This document shows positions 1 to 6,948 of a DNA stretch of 9,169 bases, piece after piece. The notes under the pieces are model-generated. The model did not search any database. It was given only the letters and a program-made list of their open reading frames with translations, and had not been told where the DNA came from. The stretch is from Anaerolineae bacterium (GTDB taxonomy: Bacteria > Chloroflexota > Anaerolineae > Aggregatilineales > UBA2796), in NCBI GenBank assembly GCA_020851855.1, contig JADZBY010000440.1, forward strand, positions 1 through 9,169. Direction: 5' to 3'. Every line of letters starts with the position of its first letter. Position 1 is the stretch's first letter. A program made the translations under genes and the position numbers.

Positions 1-9
1 CGCCGGGCG

Positions 10-981
10 TCAGATGTGCCCGGCTTCCCGCAGCCACGCCAACGAATCGCGCAGCATGTCCTCAACGGGCCGGTAGGTCCAGCCAAGCTCTTTCTCCGCC
101 AGGCTGTTGTCGTACCAGTAGTACAGCGCCAGCGCCATGTACAGGCTCCGGCTGAGCACCGCGCCATCGGTGAGCGGCTCGGCAATGCTACACAACAGGC
201 GCAGCACGGGCAGCGGCATTTTGAAGCGCGGCGGTTTCATACCCGCCATCGTCGCCAGCCTGTCAAAGAACTGCTTGTAGGTCAGGTTGTGGCCGCTCAG
301 GAAATAGCGCGCCCCGATGCGCCCACGCTGCATGGCCAGCACCATCGCTTCGGCCACGTCGCGCACATCGAGGAAGCCCATGCCCGCCTCGGTGTAAAAC
401 GGCAGCTTGCCCTGCACAAACGTGGTGACCAGTTTCGACGACGACAGGTAAATGTCGCCCGGCCCCAGGCAATACGCCGGATAGACGCTGATGACCGGCG
501 TGCCCGTCCGCATGTGCTCGTCGACGACTCGTTGGCCGGCCCGCTTCGAGTCGAAATAGCCGATGCCCATGCCGCCCAGGTTGTATGGGTCGCCTTCCTG
601 CCAGACGCGCGGTGTGCTGCTTGCGCCGAGCGCGGTGACGCTGCCCAGGTAGACGATGCGGCTGACTCCCGCCACCGTGGCCGCGTCGAGGATGTTTTTT
701 GCCCCCGTCGCATTGCTGATCATCATCCGGGCGCGCTCGCTGGGCCGTGGCGAGACGTAACCGGCCACGTGGTAGAGCTGCTCCACGCCATACAACGCCG
801 CGCGCAGGCTGGCCGGATCGCCGAGGTCGCCCTCGACAATCTCGGCCTGAAGGTCTGCGAGATTGCTGCGGTTGCTGGTGGGCCGAACGAGGATGCGCGG
901 CGTGATGCCGAGCTGGTTGAGGCGGCGCGCGACGTGCGAGCCGACGAATCCGGTCACTCCGGTGACGAGTACCGTGGACAT
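10..981 (-). CDS. HpnA-like NAD-dependent epimerase/dehydratase (extended SDR)
   Basis: A 323-residue extended short-chain dehydrogenase/reductase, a full-length size for the family. The N-terminal Rossmann nucleotide motif TGVTGFVG lies at residues 7-14, followed by RPTSNRSNL at 33-41, the pattern seen in dihydroflavonol-4-reductase/HpnA-like members. The catalytic YxxxK is Y142-F-D-S-K146, with the upstream serine region at YLGSVTALG (111-119). The GxGD segment at 173-176 and FLDVRDVAEA at 203-212 are also typical. By family, these enzymes act on NAD(P)-linked sugar or ketone substrates in the cytoplasm; HpnA homologues are linked to hopanoid loci, but no hopanoid genes are visible here, so the substrate is unknown. 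The ATG start at 981 is preceded by AGAGGA at a spacing of about 6. The gene lies 87 bp downstream of the small STAS-like gene and could be cotranscribed with it. The family is secure; the exact reaction is not. Confidence 0.88.
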   Translation of the reverse strand: MSTVLVTGVTGFVGSHVARRLNQLGITPRILVRPTSNRSNLADLQAEIVEGDLGDPASLRAALYGVEQLYHVAGYVSPRPSERARMMISNATGAKNILDAATVAGVSRIVYLGSVTALGASSTPRVWQEGDPYNLGGMGIGYFDSKRAGQRVVDEHMRTGTPVISVYPAYCLGPGDIYLSSSKLVTTFVQGKLPFYTEAGMGFLDVRDVAEAMVLAMQRGRIGARYFLSGHNLTYKQFFDRLATMAGMKPPRFKMPLPVLRLLCSIAEPLTDGAVLSRSLYMALALYYWYDNSLAEKELGWTYRPVEDMLRDSLAWLREAGHI

Positions 982-1068
982 GGTAATCCTCTTTGAAATG
1001 CAGTTGGAGCCGCCCGGCGCGCGCTGAACACTCTGGTTCGGCCTGCGCGCACCGGGTCACGGCCTTTA

Positions 1069-1512
1069 TTATTGCATTTCTTTCGCGATCGGGGCAGGCG
1101 CTTGCCGAACGCCTTCCAGCAACCAGGCGACGGCCTCATCGCGCCGGGCGATAGGGAAGAAGCGCATCTCTTCCCGGTCGAGGTGCAGCAGACGGCTGAA
1201 GGCGACGATCAGCGACGACAGGAACGAGGGCGGAATGACGAACGCGCCGCGCGTCTTGGAGCGCTTCGGGTACTTCTTTGTCAGCTCGGAAAGGCGCTGT
1301 GTGCCGTAGCTCAACGGCAGCATTCCCGATGCGCTCAGATCGTAGAGCACACACACGGTGTCATTCGGCGTCGTCTCGTTGATCAGCGTCTCGGCCATGC
1401 TGATCCACGAATCGATGGCGGCGCGGGTGGATTTCTTGAAGATGTGCAGGTGGATTCCGTTGTCCAACAACTGGTAGTCCATGTCGGGGAAACTAAGTTC
1501 TTTGGCAGGCAT
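1069..1512 (-). CDS. Small cytoplasmic protein, possibly SpoIIAA/STAS-like
   Basis: A 147-residue soluble protein without signal peptide or membrane segment. I do not recognise a named family with certainty. The arrangement of an N-terminal strand pair (residues 12-25), a helix with ISMAETLIN (37-45), a strand VCVLYDLSASG (53-63), a basic KKYPKRSK patch (79-86), a strand AFVIPP (90-95), and a C-terminal FFP plus DEAVAWLL (118-132) resembles SpoIIAA-like/STAS folds, which often end in an EAxxWL helix. Those domains bind partners or lipids and are not enzymes; any such role here is inference. The ATG at 1512 has GAGGAG about 10 nt upstream; an internal Met at residue 11 is the alternative start. 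The gene precedes the SDR gene on the same strand with no obvious terminator between them. Confidence 0.72.
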   Translation of the reverse strand: MPAKELSFPDMDYQLLDNGIHLHIFKKSTRAAIDSWISMAETLINETTPNDTVCVLYDLSASGMLPLSYGTQRLSELTKKYPKRSKTRGAFVIPPSFLSSLIVAFSRLLHLDREEMRFFPIARRDEAVAWLLEGVRQAPAPIAKEMQ

Positions 1513-1640
1513 GTCAAAATGACTCCTCAGCGAATCACGGCGGAAACGAGGTCGGTCGCACGGCGCCGAAAGGTTTGAAGCGGGTAGATGGTGGTTCCCC
1601 AGGAGAGAAGCGGGGAAAAGAGAACATTGTGCCCGCGCTG

Positions 1641-1653
1641 TTTGTTTATCTTA
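1641..1653 (-). promoter_or_regulatory. Candidate extended -10 promoter for the STAS-like/SDR pair
   Basis: On the minus strand the AT-rich patch reads TGTTAAGAT. This is an extended -10 (TGn plus TAAGAT, hexamer at 1648-1653) placing a start near 1641, about 130 nt before the ATG at 1512. No convincing -35 hexamer is visible, which extended -10 promoters can tolerate. It is the best candidate in the 203 bp gap between the two minus-strand transcription units, which otherwise holds nothing I recognise. Confidence 0.35.
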
Positions 1654-1715
1654 ACACAATTCTTCGTGGAGCGTGCGGCGCAGGTGGGAAAAATCGCATT
1701 CCAAAGTTATAAGAC

Positions 1716-2660
1716 TTAACCATCCGGCGCGCGCAACACCGCCAGCGTTTCGGGCACGCCGGGCAGGTTCTCGACCAGCCGCAGCGTGCCGGCCAGCGCG
1801 GCGACTTTGCGCGGGTCACGCTCGGCGTGGGCATGGTTGAGCACAAGCTGTAACAAGTCTGAGTCACGCGCGGCGACGAGCGCCGTGAGCAGGTAGCGGT
1901 AGATGGTCAGGTTCGGCCCCTGCGCGAGGTAGTCGCGGAAGAAGCCGTGATAGGCGGCGCGGTCGGGGCGGGCGATGAGCAGATCGGCCAACCCGCCGAG
2001 CACCATATCGTGCGGCGACTCGCGGAAGCGCGCGACCAGGCCCGGAATTAGCGACGCCGGGACGCGGCTCATGGCGCGCAGCCCTTCCGCGACGGCTTCG
2101 GGGATGCCCTGGTTCTGCTGCATGAGGAACGAATAGATCGGCAGACTCAGCCCTTGCGCCGCCAACACGCGCACGGCGGTCAGCCCCGGCTCGCCGGACA
2201 TCATGCCCGACAGCGTGGACGTGTCCTCGGCCAACAGGCGGGCGGCGTGGAAAGCGGCCAGTTCGGTGTCCAGCGCGGCGATCACGTCCAGGGCGGCGGC
2301 GCGCATTTTGCCCGCTTCTTCCCAGAATCCGGGCGGGATACGCTCGTAGGCGCTTGCAGCGGCTTCCAACAGCGGCAGGTCCTCGACGCGCGCCACCGGG
2401 CGCAGGGCGTGCAGGATGGCGATGCGCACCGGGCTGGACGGATCGCGGCGCTCGCCGTCGGCATGGTAATGGGCGAACTCGTCGAGCAAGACGGCGCGCC
2501 ACGCGGGATCGGGCGGGTCGATCTCGGCCAGGGCGGCAAGCGCGGTTTCCGTAACCTGCTTGTTGCGCCGGGCGCGAATGAGCTTGAGCGCCAGATCGGC
2601 CTTTTCAGGGCCATCCAGCGCGGCCAGTGCGCTGGCGTCAAGGCGTGGTTTTGCCGGCAT
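1716..2660 (-). CDS. HEAT-like helical repeat protein
   Basis: A 314-residue all-helical protein rich in Ala, Leu and Arg. Successive amphipathic helix pairs of about 35-40 residues run the whole length, for example ALAALDGPEKADLALKLI near the N-terminus, then segments beginning with SPVRIAILHALRPVA, VAEGLRAMSRVPA, MVLGGLADLLIARP and KVAALAGTLRLVENLP. This is the appearance of HEAT/armadillo-type scaffolds, which bind other proteins; no catalytic motif is visible. I chose the ATG at 2660 because GGGGGTGG sits just upstream; a TTG at 2681 would add seven residues (MSAGGGR) and would overlap the upstream stop by 4 bp. It is the last gene of the NTPase-membrane protein operon, so a scaffold role with those partners is plausible but inferred. 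The TAA stop is followed by an AT-rich stretch with no clear terminator hairpin. Confidence 0.75.
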   Translation of the reverse strand: MPAKPRLDASALAALDGPEKADLALKLIRARRNKQVTETALAALAEIDPPDPAWRAVLLDEFAHYHADGERRDPSSPVRIAILHALRPVARVEDLPLLEAAASAYERIPPGFWEEAGKMRAAALDVIAALDTELAAFHAARLLAEDTSTLSGMMSGEPGLTAVRVLAAQGLSLPIYSFLMQQNQGIPEAVAEGLRAMSRVPASLIPGLVARFRESPHDMVLGGLADLLIARPDRAAYHGFFRDYLAQGPNLTIYRYLLTALVAARDSDLLQLVLNHAHAERDPRKVAALAGTLRLVENLPGVPETLAVLRAPDG

Positions 2661-2677
2661 TCGTCCACCCCCTGCAC

Positions 2678-3355
2678 TCAAAGCGGCGCGCCGCCGCCCG
2701 CGAAAAACACGAGGGCGTCAAGAACGAGCAGCGCGCCCAGGCCGACGAGGAAGATGCGCGTGATCGGCGGTCCCAGCCGCTTCATCCAGGCGTTGATGCG
2801 CGCGAAGATGGGCGCGACGCGCTGACGCACGGCCAGGAACAGGGCCAGGATGCCGACGAGCGGCAGGCAGTAGATGAAGTTGTACAGGCCGAGCGCGAGC
2901 AGGTTGCCCGCCGTATCCAGCCGCGCCCGCGTGATCTGCTCGATCCCGGCCAGATAGGGCAGCGCCGTTGGCAGCTCGCCCAGGATGGCGATTCCGCCCA
3001 GCATGAACGCGCCTACCGGGCCGGTCAGCCAGCCCGGCAAGCGGCGCGTCTCTTGCTCGTCGGACTGGAAACGGAAGATCAGGCCGATGGCGACCAGCAC
3101 GACGCCCAGGACGAGCTGGATCAGGTAGTCCACCGGGCCGGGATTGGCGAAAAGGTCCTGGATGACCGCGCCGAGGCCCGCCACGATCAGAAATCCAGCC
3201 GCCGTGTTAAGGGTGAACACGCCCGCCAGATAGGCGAGTGTGCGCGCCACCGGGCGGGCCGCCGCGAGCAGCAACACCTGGATGGCGATGATCGTAGGAT
3301 TGAAGCTATCGACGAGCGCAATCCCGATCAGCGGCGCGAGAAGCGTTAGGCTCAT
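2678..3355 (-). CDS. GAP/Sap-family (LysE/CcdA-like) six-helix membrane protein
   Basis: A 225-residue integral membrane protein with about six hydrophobic segments (roughly residues 4-30, 38-62, 76-95, 112-125, 150-176 and 198-220). The first helix carries DSFNP (16-20) and the centre carries GELPTALPYLAGI (126-138). Both recall the GAP family (sulfolipid-addressing protein type), which belongs to the LysE/DsbD-like transporter superfamily and uses duplicated three-helix units. The CcdA redox cysteines are absent, so a thiol-relay role is unlikely; small-molecule or lipid export is a family-level guess. The ATG at 3355 overlaps the stop of the YchF-like gene as ATGA, so the two are probably translationally coupled. 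Confidence 0.75.
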   Translation of the reverse strand: MSLTLLAPLIGIALVDSFNPTIIAIQVLLLAAARPVARTLAYLAGVFTLNTAAGFLIVAGLGAVIQDLFANPGPVDYLIQLVLGVVLVAIGLIFRFQSDEQETRRLPGWLTGPVGAFMLGGIAILGELPTALPYLAGIEQITRARLDTAGNLLALGLYNFIYCLPLVGILALFLAVRQRVAPIFARINAWMKRLGPPITRIFLVGLGALLVLDALVFFAGGGAPL

Positions 3356-4431
3356 ACGTTCGCCCGGATGTGCACGATTTCGCCGTCTTTCACGATGTAC
3401 TCCTTGCCTTCCAGCCGCATCTTGCCGTGTTTTTTGACCTCGGCTTCGCTGCCCAGGCCGATCAGGTCGGCGTAGGGCGTCACTTCGGCCCGGATGAAGC
3501 CGCGCGCCAGGTCGGTATGGATGACGCCCGCCGCTTCCTGGGCCGTTGCGCCGGTCGGGATGGTCCAGGCGCGCACCTCGTCCGGCCCGACGGTGAAGAA
3601 AGACTGGATGTGCATCAATTCGTAGGACTCGCGGATGGCCCGGCGTGCGCCCGGCTCGTCAATGCCATACTCGGCCAGGAACACCGCCTGATCGTCGCCC
3701 TCAAGCTGCGCGATCTCGGCCTCGATCCGGCCCTGAAGCGTGATCAGGCGCGTGTGCTGGTGCTGGTAGCCGGACAGCGCCGACAGGTCATAAGGCGCAT
3801 CGCCCGCGTTGACGACCACCAGCACGGGCTTGAGCGACATCAGCCCGTAGCCGCGCACGAGCTTCTCTTCGGCGGCGCTCACCTCGAGGTCACGCAGCGG
3901 CGCGAGCGCGTCAAGCTGCGCCTTGAAGCGCGTCAGCAGCTCGACTTCCATCTCGTGCTGGACCGGGTTGGCCGGTTTGGCGCGGCGCACCTCGTCGGCG
4001 AGGCGCTCCAGCCGCTTTTCGACCACGACGAGATCGGCCAGCAGGAACTCGGTATCGACGGTGTTCAGGTCGCGCGCCGGATCGACGCTGCCATCCGGAT
4101 GCGGCACGGTGTCGTCTTCGAAGGCGCGCACAACATGGATGAAGCCGTCCACCTGCTGGAGATGATTGCGCAGTTCGCCGCTGATGCCGCTGGCGCTGAT
4201 GCCCTTTTCCAGCCCGCCGATGTCGGTGTACACAATCGTCGCGTAGATGGTCTTTTTCGGGTTGTACATCGCGCTCAGGCGGTCGATGCGCTCGTCGGGC
4301 ACGGGCACGACGGCGGTGACCACTTCGAGCTTGCCGCCGCTGGCCGCGCCCGTCGGGCGATTGCTGCGGGTCAGGGCGTTGAAAATCGTCGTCTTGCCGC
4401 TGTTGGGCAGACCGATGATGCCGAGTCGCAT
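3352..4431 (-). CDS. Divergent YchF/OLA1-family NTPase (DUF933/TGS C-terminus)
   Basis: A 359-residue Obg-like NTPase, close to the usual YchF length of about 363. The P-loop GLPNSGKTT is at residues 7-15, the Walker B-type DIGGL at 70-74 (hydrophobic residue after DxxG, as in HAS-type NTPases), HVVRAFED at 99-106, and the C-terminal TGS-like domain with EVRAWTIPTGATAQEAAG (285-302), HTDLARGFIRAE (305-316) and GKEYIVKDGEIV (342-353). YchF proteins bind ATP and associate with ribosomes. This copy departs from the norm: the switch I segment usually reading FPFCTIEPN is replaced by a different sequence (about 26-40), and the base-recognition motif is NAGD (208-211) rather than NxxE. Nucleotide preference is therefore uncertain. 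The ATG at 4431 directly precedes the P-loop domain; an upstream in-frame extension to 4512 has no family support. First gene of a three-gene operon. Confidence 0.85.
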   Translation of the reverse strand: MRLGIIGLPNSGKTTIFNALTRSNRPTGAASGGKLEVVTAVVPVPDERIDRLSAMYNPKKTIYATIVYTDIGGLEKGISASGISGELRNHLQQVDGFIHVVRAFEDDTVPHPDGSVDPARDLNTVDTEFLLADLVVVEKRLERLADEVRRAKPANPVQHEMEVELLTRFKAQLDALAPLRDLEVSAAEEKLVRGYGLMSLKPVLVVVNAGDAPYDLSALSGYQHQHTRLITLQGRIEAEIAQLEGDDQAVFLAEYGIDEPGARRAIRESYELMHIQSFFTVGPDEVRAWTIPTGATAQEAAGVIHTDLARGFIRAEVTPYADLIGLGSEAEVKKHGKMRLEGKEYIVKDGEIVHIRANV

Positions 4432-4488
4432 GGGCGGTACTTCCGTTCCTGTGTGGGCAAGTTGCATGGGCCGTGAAACAGAGCGCGT

Positions 4489-4496
4489 ATTATAAT
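4489..4496. promoter_or_regulatory. Palindromic ATTATAAT, shared -10 of divergent genes
   Basis: The 102 bp between the YchF-like ATG (4431, minus) and the oxidoreductase ATG (4533, plus) contains ATTATAAT, a perfect palindrome. It gives TATAAT on the plus strand at 4491-4496 and TATAAT on the minus strand at 4489-4494. Leaders would be about 30 nt (plus) and about 50 nt (minus). Neither direction has a strong -35; minus-strand TTCGAT at 4513-4518 (18 bp spacing) is weak. It is by far the most AT-rich spot in the gap. Confidence 0.5.
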
Positions 4497-4532
4497 CCTG
4501 AGTGCGCCTCAAATCGAACGGGGGTAGCTACC

Positions 4533-5132
4533 ATGAAAATCGGCATCATCGGCGCGGGGCACATGGGCAGCGTGCTGGGCAAATCCTGGGCGGCGCGCGG
4601 CCACCAGATCATGTACGGCCTGCGCAACGTCGAGAAGTACCAGGCAATCCTGCAGGAAACCGGGGCGCAACACGGCACGCTGGAACAGGCGGCGGCCTAC
4701 GGTGAGGCCGTTTTGCTGGCAGTCGGCTGGCCGGCCATGCGCGAGGTGATCCCGGCGTTGGGGTACGTACAGGGCAAAATCCTGGTCGATCTCTCGAACC
4801 GCTTCCAAGCGTCGCCCGGCGATGGGCCATCCGCCATGGAAGACATCGCGCGTATGGCCCCCGGCGCGCATGTGGTGAAAGCCTTCAACACGGTCAGCGA
4901 TGACGCGCTGGCCAACCCGGACTTTGGCAAGGCGCGCGCCACGACGTTCGTATGCGGCGACGACGAGAACGCCAAGCGTACGGTGATCAGCCTGGCCTGG
5001 GACGCGGGACTGGACGCCGTCGACGCGGGCGCGATGAGCAGCGCCGCGATGCTCGAAGGGCTGGCCAAGCTCTGGCTGGTGCTCGCCGGGCGCTACGGGC
5101 GCGAAAGCAGCTTCACGCTGCTGCGAAGGTGA
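4533..5132 (+). CDS. F420/NADP oxidoreductase-like dinucleotide-binding protein
   Basis: A 199-residue single Rossmann-domain protein of the NADP-dependent F420 oxidoreductase (FNO) type. The dinucleotide motif GAGHMG is at residues 7-12, followed by YGLRN (28-32), where the arginine fits NADP(H) phosphate binding. KILVDLSNRF (82-91) and VVKAFNT (114-120) are family hallmarks, and the C-terminus has LEGLAKLWLVLAGRYG (174-189). True FNO transfers hydride between F420H2 and NADP+ in the cytoplasm; many homologues with this architecture have no proven F420 use. The ATG at 4533, with GGGGGT about 7 nt upstream, starts exactly at the first Rossmann strand; a 20-codon extension to 4473 would begin upstream of the likely promoter and is rejected. 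Its neighbour six bases downstream is a probable F420-dependent enzyme, which strengthens the F420 assignment. Confidence 0.8.
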   Translation: MKIGIIGAGHMGSVLGKSWAARGHQIMYGLRNVEKYQAILQETGAQHGTLEQAAAYGEAVLLAVGWPAMREVIPALGYVQGKILVDLSNRFQASPGDGPSAMEDIARMAPGAHVVKAFNTVSDDALANPDFGKARATTFVCGDDENAKRTVISLAWDAGLDAVDAGAMSSAAMLEGLAKLWLVLAGRYGRESSFTLLRR

Positions 5133-5138
5133 GCGCAC

Positions 5139-5528
5139 ATGGCTGAAACATCGACTCTGCATCGGGCGCTCGACGGCCAGCAGTACATCCTGCTCACGAC
5201 GTTCCGCAAAACGGGCGTGGGCGTGCCGACGCCCGTCTGGTTTGCCCTGGACGGCGAGCGCATGTACGTGCTGACCGGCCCGAAAGCGGGCAAGGTCAAG
5301 CGCATCCGGCACAACGACAAGGTCCAGTTTGCGCCGTGCACGTTCAACGGCAAAGTGCGCGGCCCGGCGCTGAACGGCGTGGCGCGTATCCTTCCCACCG
5401 AAGAGCGCCAGAAAGCCATCGACGCGCTGAACAAGAAGTACGGACTGATAAAGCGCTTGCTCGACCTGTTCGAGCGTCACCTGGATAAGCGTATCTACCT
5501 CGAGATCAAGCCAGCGCCGGGAGAATGA
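5139..5528 (+). CDS. PPOX-class probable F420-dependent oxidoreductase (Rv2061-like FDOR-B)
   Basis: A 129-residue split beta-barrel protein of the pyridoxamine-phosphate-oxidase-like class. QYILLTTFRKTGVGVPTPVW (15-34) forms the first strands, KVKRIRHN (52-59) is the conserved basic turn, and VQFAPCTFNGKVRGPALNG (62-80) is the APC-type strand seen in the Rv2061-like group of F420-dependent enzymes. KKYGLIKRLLDLFER (99-113) is the C-terminal helix. Family members bind F420 or flavin and usually act as homodimers on small organic substrates; the substrate here is unknown. The ATG at 5139 uses AGGTGAG that overlaps the stop of the preceding gene, with a 6 bp gap, so the two are cotranscribed and probably coupled. 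Its last 23 bp overlap the tail of the convergent membrane-protein gene. Confidence 0.8.
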   Translation: MAETSTLHRALDGQQYILLTTFRKTGVGVPTPVWFALDGERMYVLTGPKAGKVKRIRHNDKVQFAPCTFNGKVRGPALNGVARILPTEERQKAIDALNKKYGLIKRLLDLFERHLDKRIYLEIKPAPGE

Positions 5529-6948
5529 TGCGGAACAGGGCGTAAACGGCAAAGCCCAGCATGGCCAGCGCGAACAGCGACGCCAGCGCGGGCGCGATCC
5601 GGGCGCGATTCGGCCCGCCGATTCGTGCGGCGAGCACATCGGCCCAGGTCGTCACGCCGAGGCTGACGGCGAGCGCGATGGGGATGAGCGCCGGGTACAG
5701 ATAGCGGCCCTGGAACTGCACAAAGCGCAGGTTGTAATAGACGTGCGCGCCGAAGACGAGCGCAGAGGCCGTGAATAGCAGCCAGAAGACATGATGCTGG
5801 TCCGCCGTCCAGGTCCGGACGCCGCGCACGAATGCGAGCGCCGCGCCGAGCAGAACCACGAGCGTGAGCGCCAGCAGGACCGTGTAGATCGTCGCGCTCA
5901 TCGGCACGCCCATCCAGCCGAACTGGCCCCAGAAGCTTTGAAAGGTGATCTGCGCCGCATCGGCCAGCCAGCCGCCCAGACCACGCCGCGCCACGTAATC
6001 GCCTGTCTGCGGCTGGCCGACGACCACGCGATCATGGGCAGCCTGGGCGAGGAAATCCGTCCCACCATACGCGCTCAGGTTGCGCAGCCAGAACGGCGCG
6101 GCAATCAGCGCCGCGACGCCGAAGACGATCACCAGTCGCCGCAGCGTGCGCCCTACCGATGCGCGATCCCGCCGCGCCCGCAGCAGCACCGTTGCCAGCG
6201 CCGCCCCCGCCAGCGGATACACCGTCAGCTTGGTCAGGAAACCGATGCCGAGAAGCACGCCGAGGAGAAGTCCCCTGACGCCCGGCCCCCCTCCCGCTTG
6301 CCGTGGAGAGACTGCCGGAGCAACGCCGCGCGGCTCCCCCTCTCTACGGTACTCCGTGGAGAGGGGGCCAGGGGGTGAGGACTGCCTTGTTATGGTCGTC
6401 ACGCACGCCAGCAGAATCCCACCCGCGACCACTTCGGCCAGCGGATCGTTGTTCACGCCGGCCATCATGGCCAGATGTTGCGGCAGGAACGCCACGAACG
6501 CCGCCGCGCCCACCGCGATCCAGGGTCGCGCCGGGAAGACCGCCCGCGCCACCGCCCAGGCCAGCGTCACCACGCCCGCGCCGAGCAGCACGGAAAACAG
6601 CCGCAGCGCGATCAGGTCGCCGTCCGTCGCCCGGAAGACGAGCGAGGCCAGCAGGTAATACAGCGGCGGCTGGTGATCCTCGTACTGCACGCTGTCCAGC
6701 CGCCCGCCGAGCGACTCCGGGCTGAAGCGGGCGGCTTTGATGGCTTCCAGGTAGGCATTGTCCCAGTCGCCCGGCGCGATGACCGGGCAGCAGCCGTCGC
6801 GCGCCACCTGCGCCACGGCGTTGTAGTGCGCCGGCTCGTCGGGGACCTGCCAGGCGGGCGTTCGCACCGCGTACAGCGCCCCGACGGCCAGGTAGGCGAG
6901 CACGATCACGATCAGCGGCAGCGCCGCACCCTTCACGGCGTTTTTCAC
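5506..6948 (-). CDS. GT39/DUF2142-like multi-pass membrane glycosyltransferase
   Basis: A 480-residue polytopic membrane protein with about ten hydrophobic helices. After the first helix comes VPDEPAHYN (about 35-43), the acidic DE motif in the first external loop of GT-C glycosyltransferases, then HQPPLYYLLASL, a signature of GT39/DUF2142-type proteins. These enzymes use polyprenyl-phosphate sugars to modify lipids or proteins on the outer face of the membrane; donor and acceptor are unknown. I prefer the GTG start at 6948: it overlaps the corA stop as GTGA and has GAGGG about 7 nt upstream, whereas TTG at 6954 would lie almost on that site. Residues about 189-227 are encoded by a palindromic repeat inserted in frame, giving a Pro/Gly/Arg-rich segment between predicted helices. 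Its 3' end overlaps the convergent PPOX gene by 23 bp. Confidence 0.78.
   Translation of the reverse strand: MKNAVKGAALPLIVIVLAYLAVGALYAVRTPAWQVPDEPAHYNAVAQVARDGCCPVIAPGDWDNAYLEAIKAARFSPESLGGRLDSVQYEDHQPPLYYLLASLVFRATDGDLIALRLFSVLLGAGVVTLAWAVARAVFPARPWIAVGAAAFVAFLPQHLAMMAGVNNDPLAEVVAGGILLACVTTITRQSSPPGPLSTEYRREGEPRGVAPAVSPRQAGGGPGVRGLLLGVLLGIGFLTKLTVYPLAGAALATVLLRARRDRASVGRTLRRLVIVFGVAALIAAPFWLRNLSAYGGTDFLAQAAHDRVVVGQPQTGDYVARRGLGGWLADAAQITFQSFWGQFGWMGVPMSATIYTVLLALTLVVLLGAALAFVRGVRTWTADQHHVFWLLFTASALVFGAHVYYNLRFVQFQGRYLYPALIPIALAVSLGVTTWADVLAARIGGPNRARIAPALASLFALAMLGFAVYALFRIILPALA
6269..6383. repeat. 115 bp palindromic (REP/MITE-like) element inside the glycosyltransferase gene
   Basis: The element begins AGTCC and ends GGACT, with imperfect inverted termini: AGTCCCCTGACGCCCGGCCC on one side and, on the other strand, AGTCCTCACCCCCTGGCCCC. 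Inside it is a near-perfect hairpin at 6336-6367: 14 bp arms CCCCCTCTCTACGG and CCGTGGAGAGGGGG with one G-T wobble and the loop TACT. CCGTGGAGAG occurs twice as a direct repeat (6301-6310 and 6354-6363). I see no target-site duplication. It stays open in the gene's frame and encodes the Pro/Gly/Arg-rich segment. The style matches small GC-rich palindromic elements dispersed in many bacterial genomes; the copy number here cannot be judged from one window. Confidence 0.7.

Noticed and set aside
16..996. Long open frame antisense to the SDR gene
   Set aside because: His/Arg/Gln-rich composition typical of antisense frames in GC-rich genes; the opposite strand encodes a clear SDR.
2679..2681. TTG start for the HEAT-like protein with ATGA-like overlap
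   Set aside because: The ATG at 2660 has a good GGGGGTGG just upstream, and the seven extra residues look non-structural; kept as an alternative only.
3370..4476. 368-codon frame antisense to the YchF-like gene
   Set aside because: Mirrors a secure gene, with no domain pattern and shadow-type composition.
4509..5639. Minus-strand 376-codon frame covering the F420 gene pair
   Set aside because: Antisense to two well-supported genes and low-complexity Arg/Ala/His-rich; no motif.
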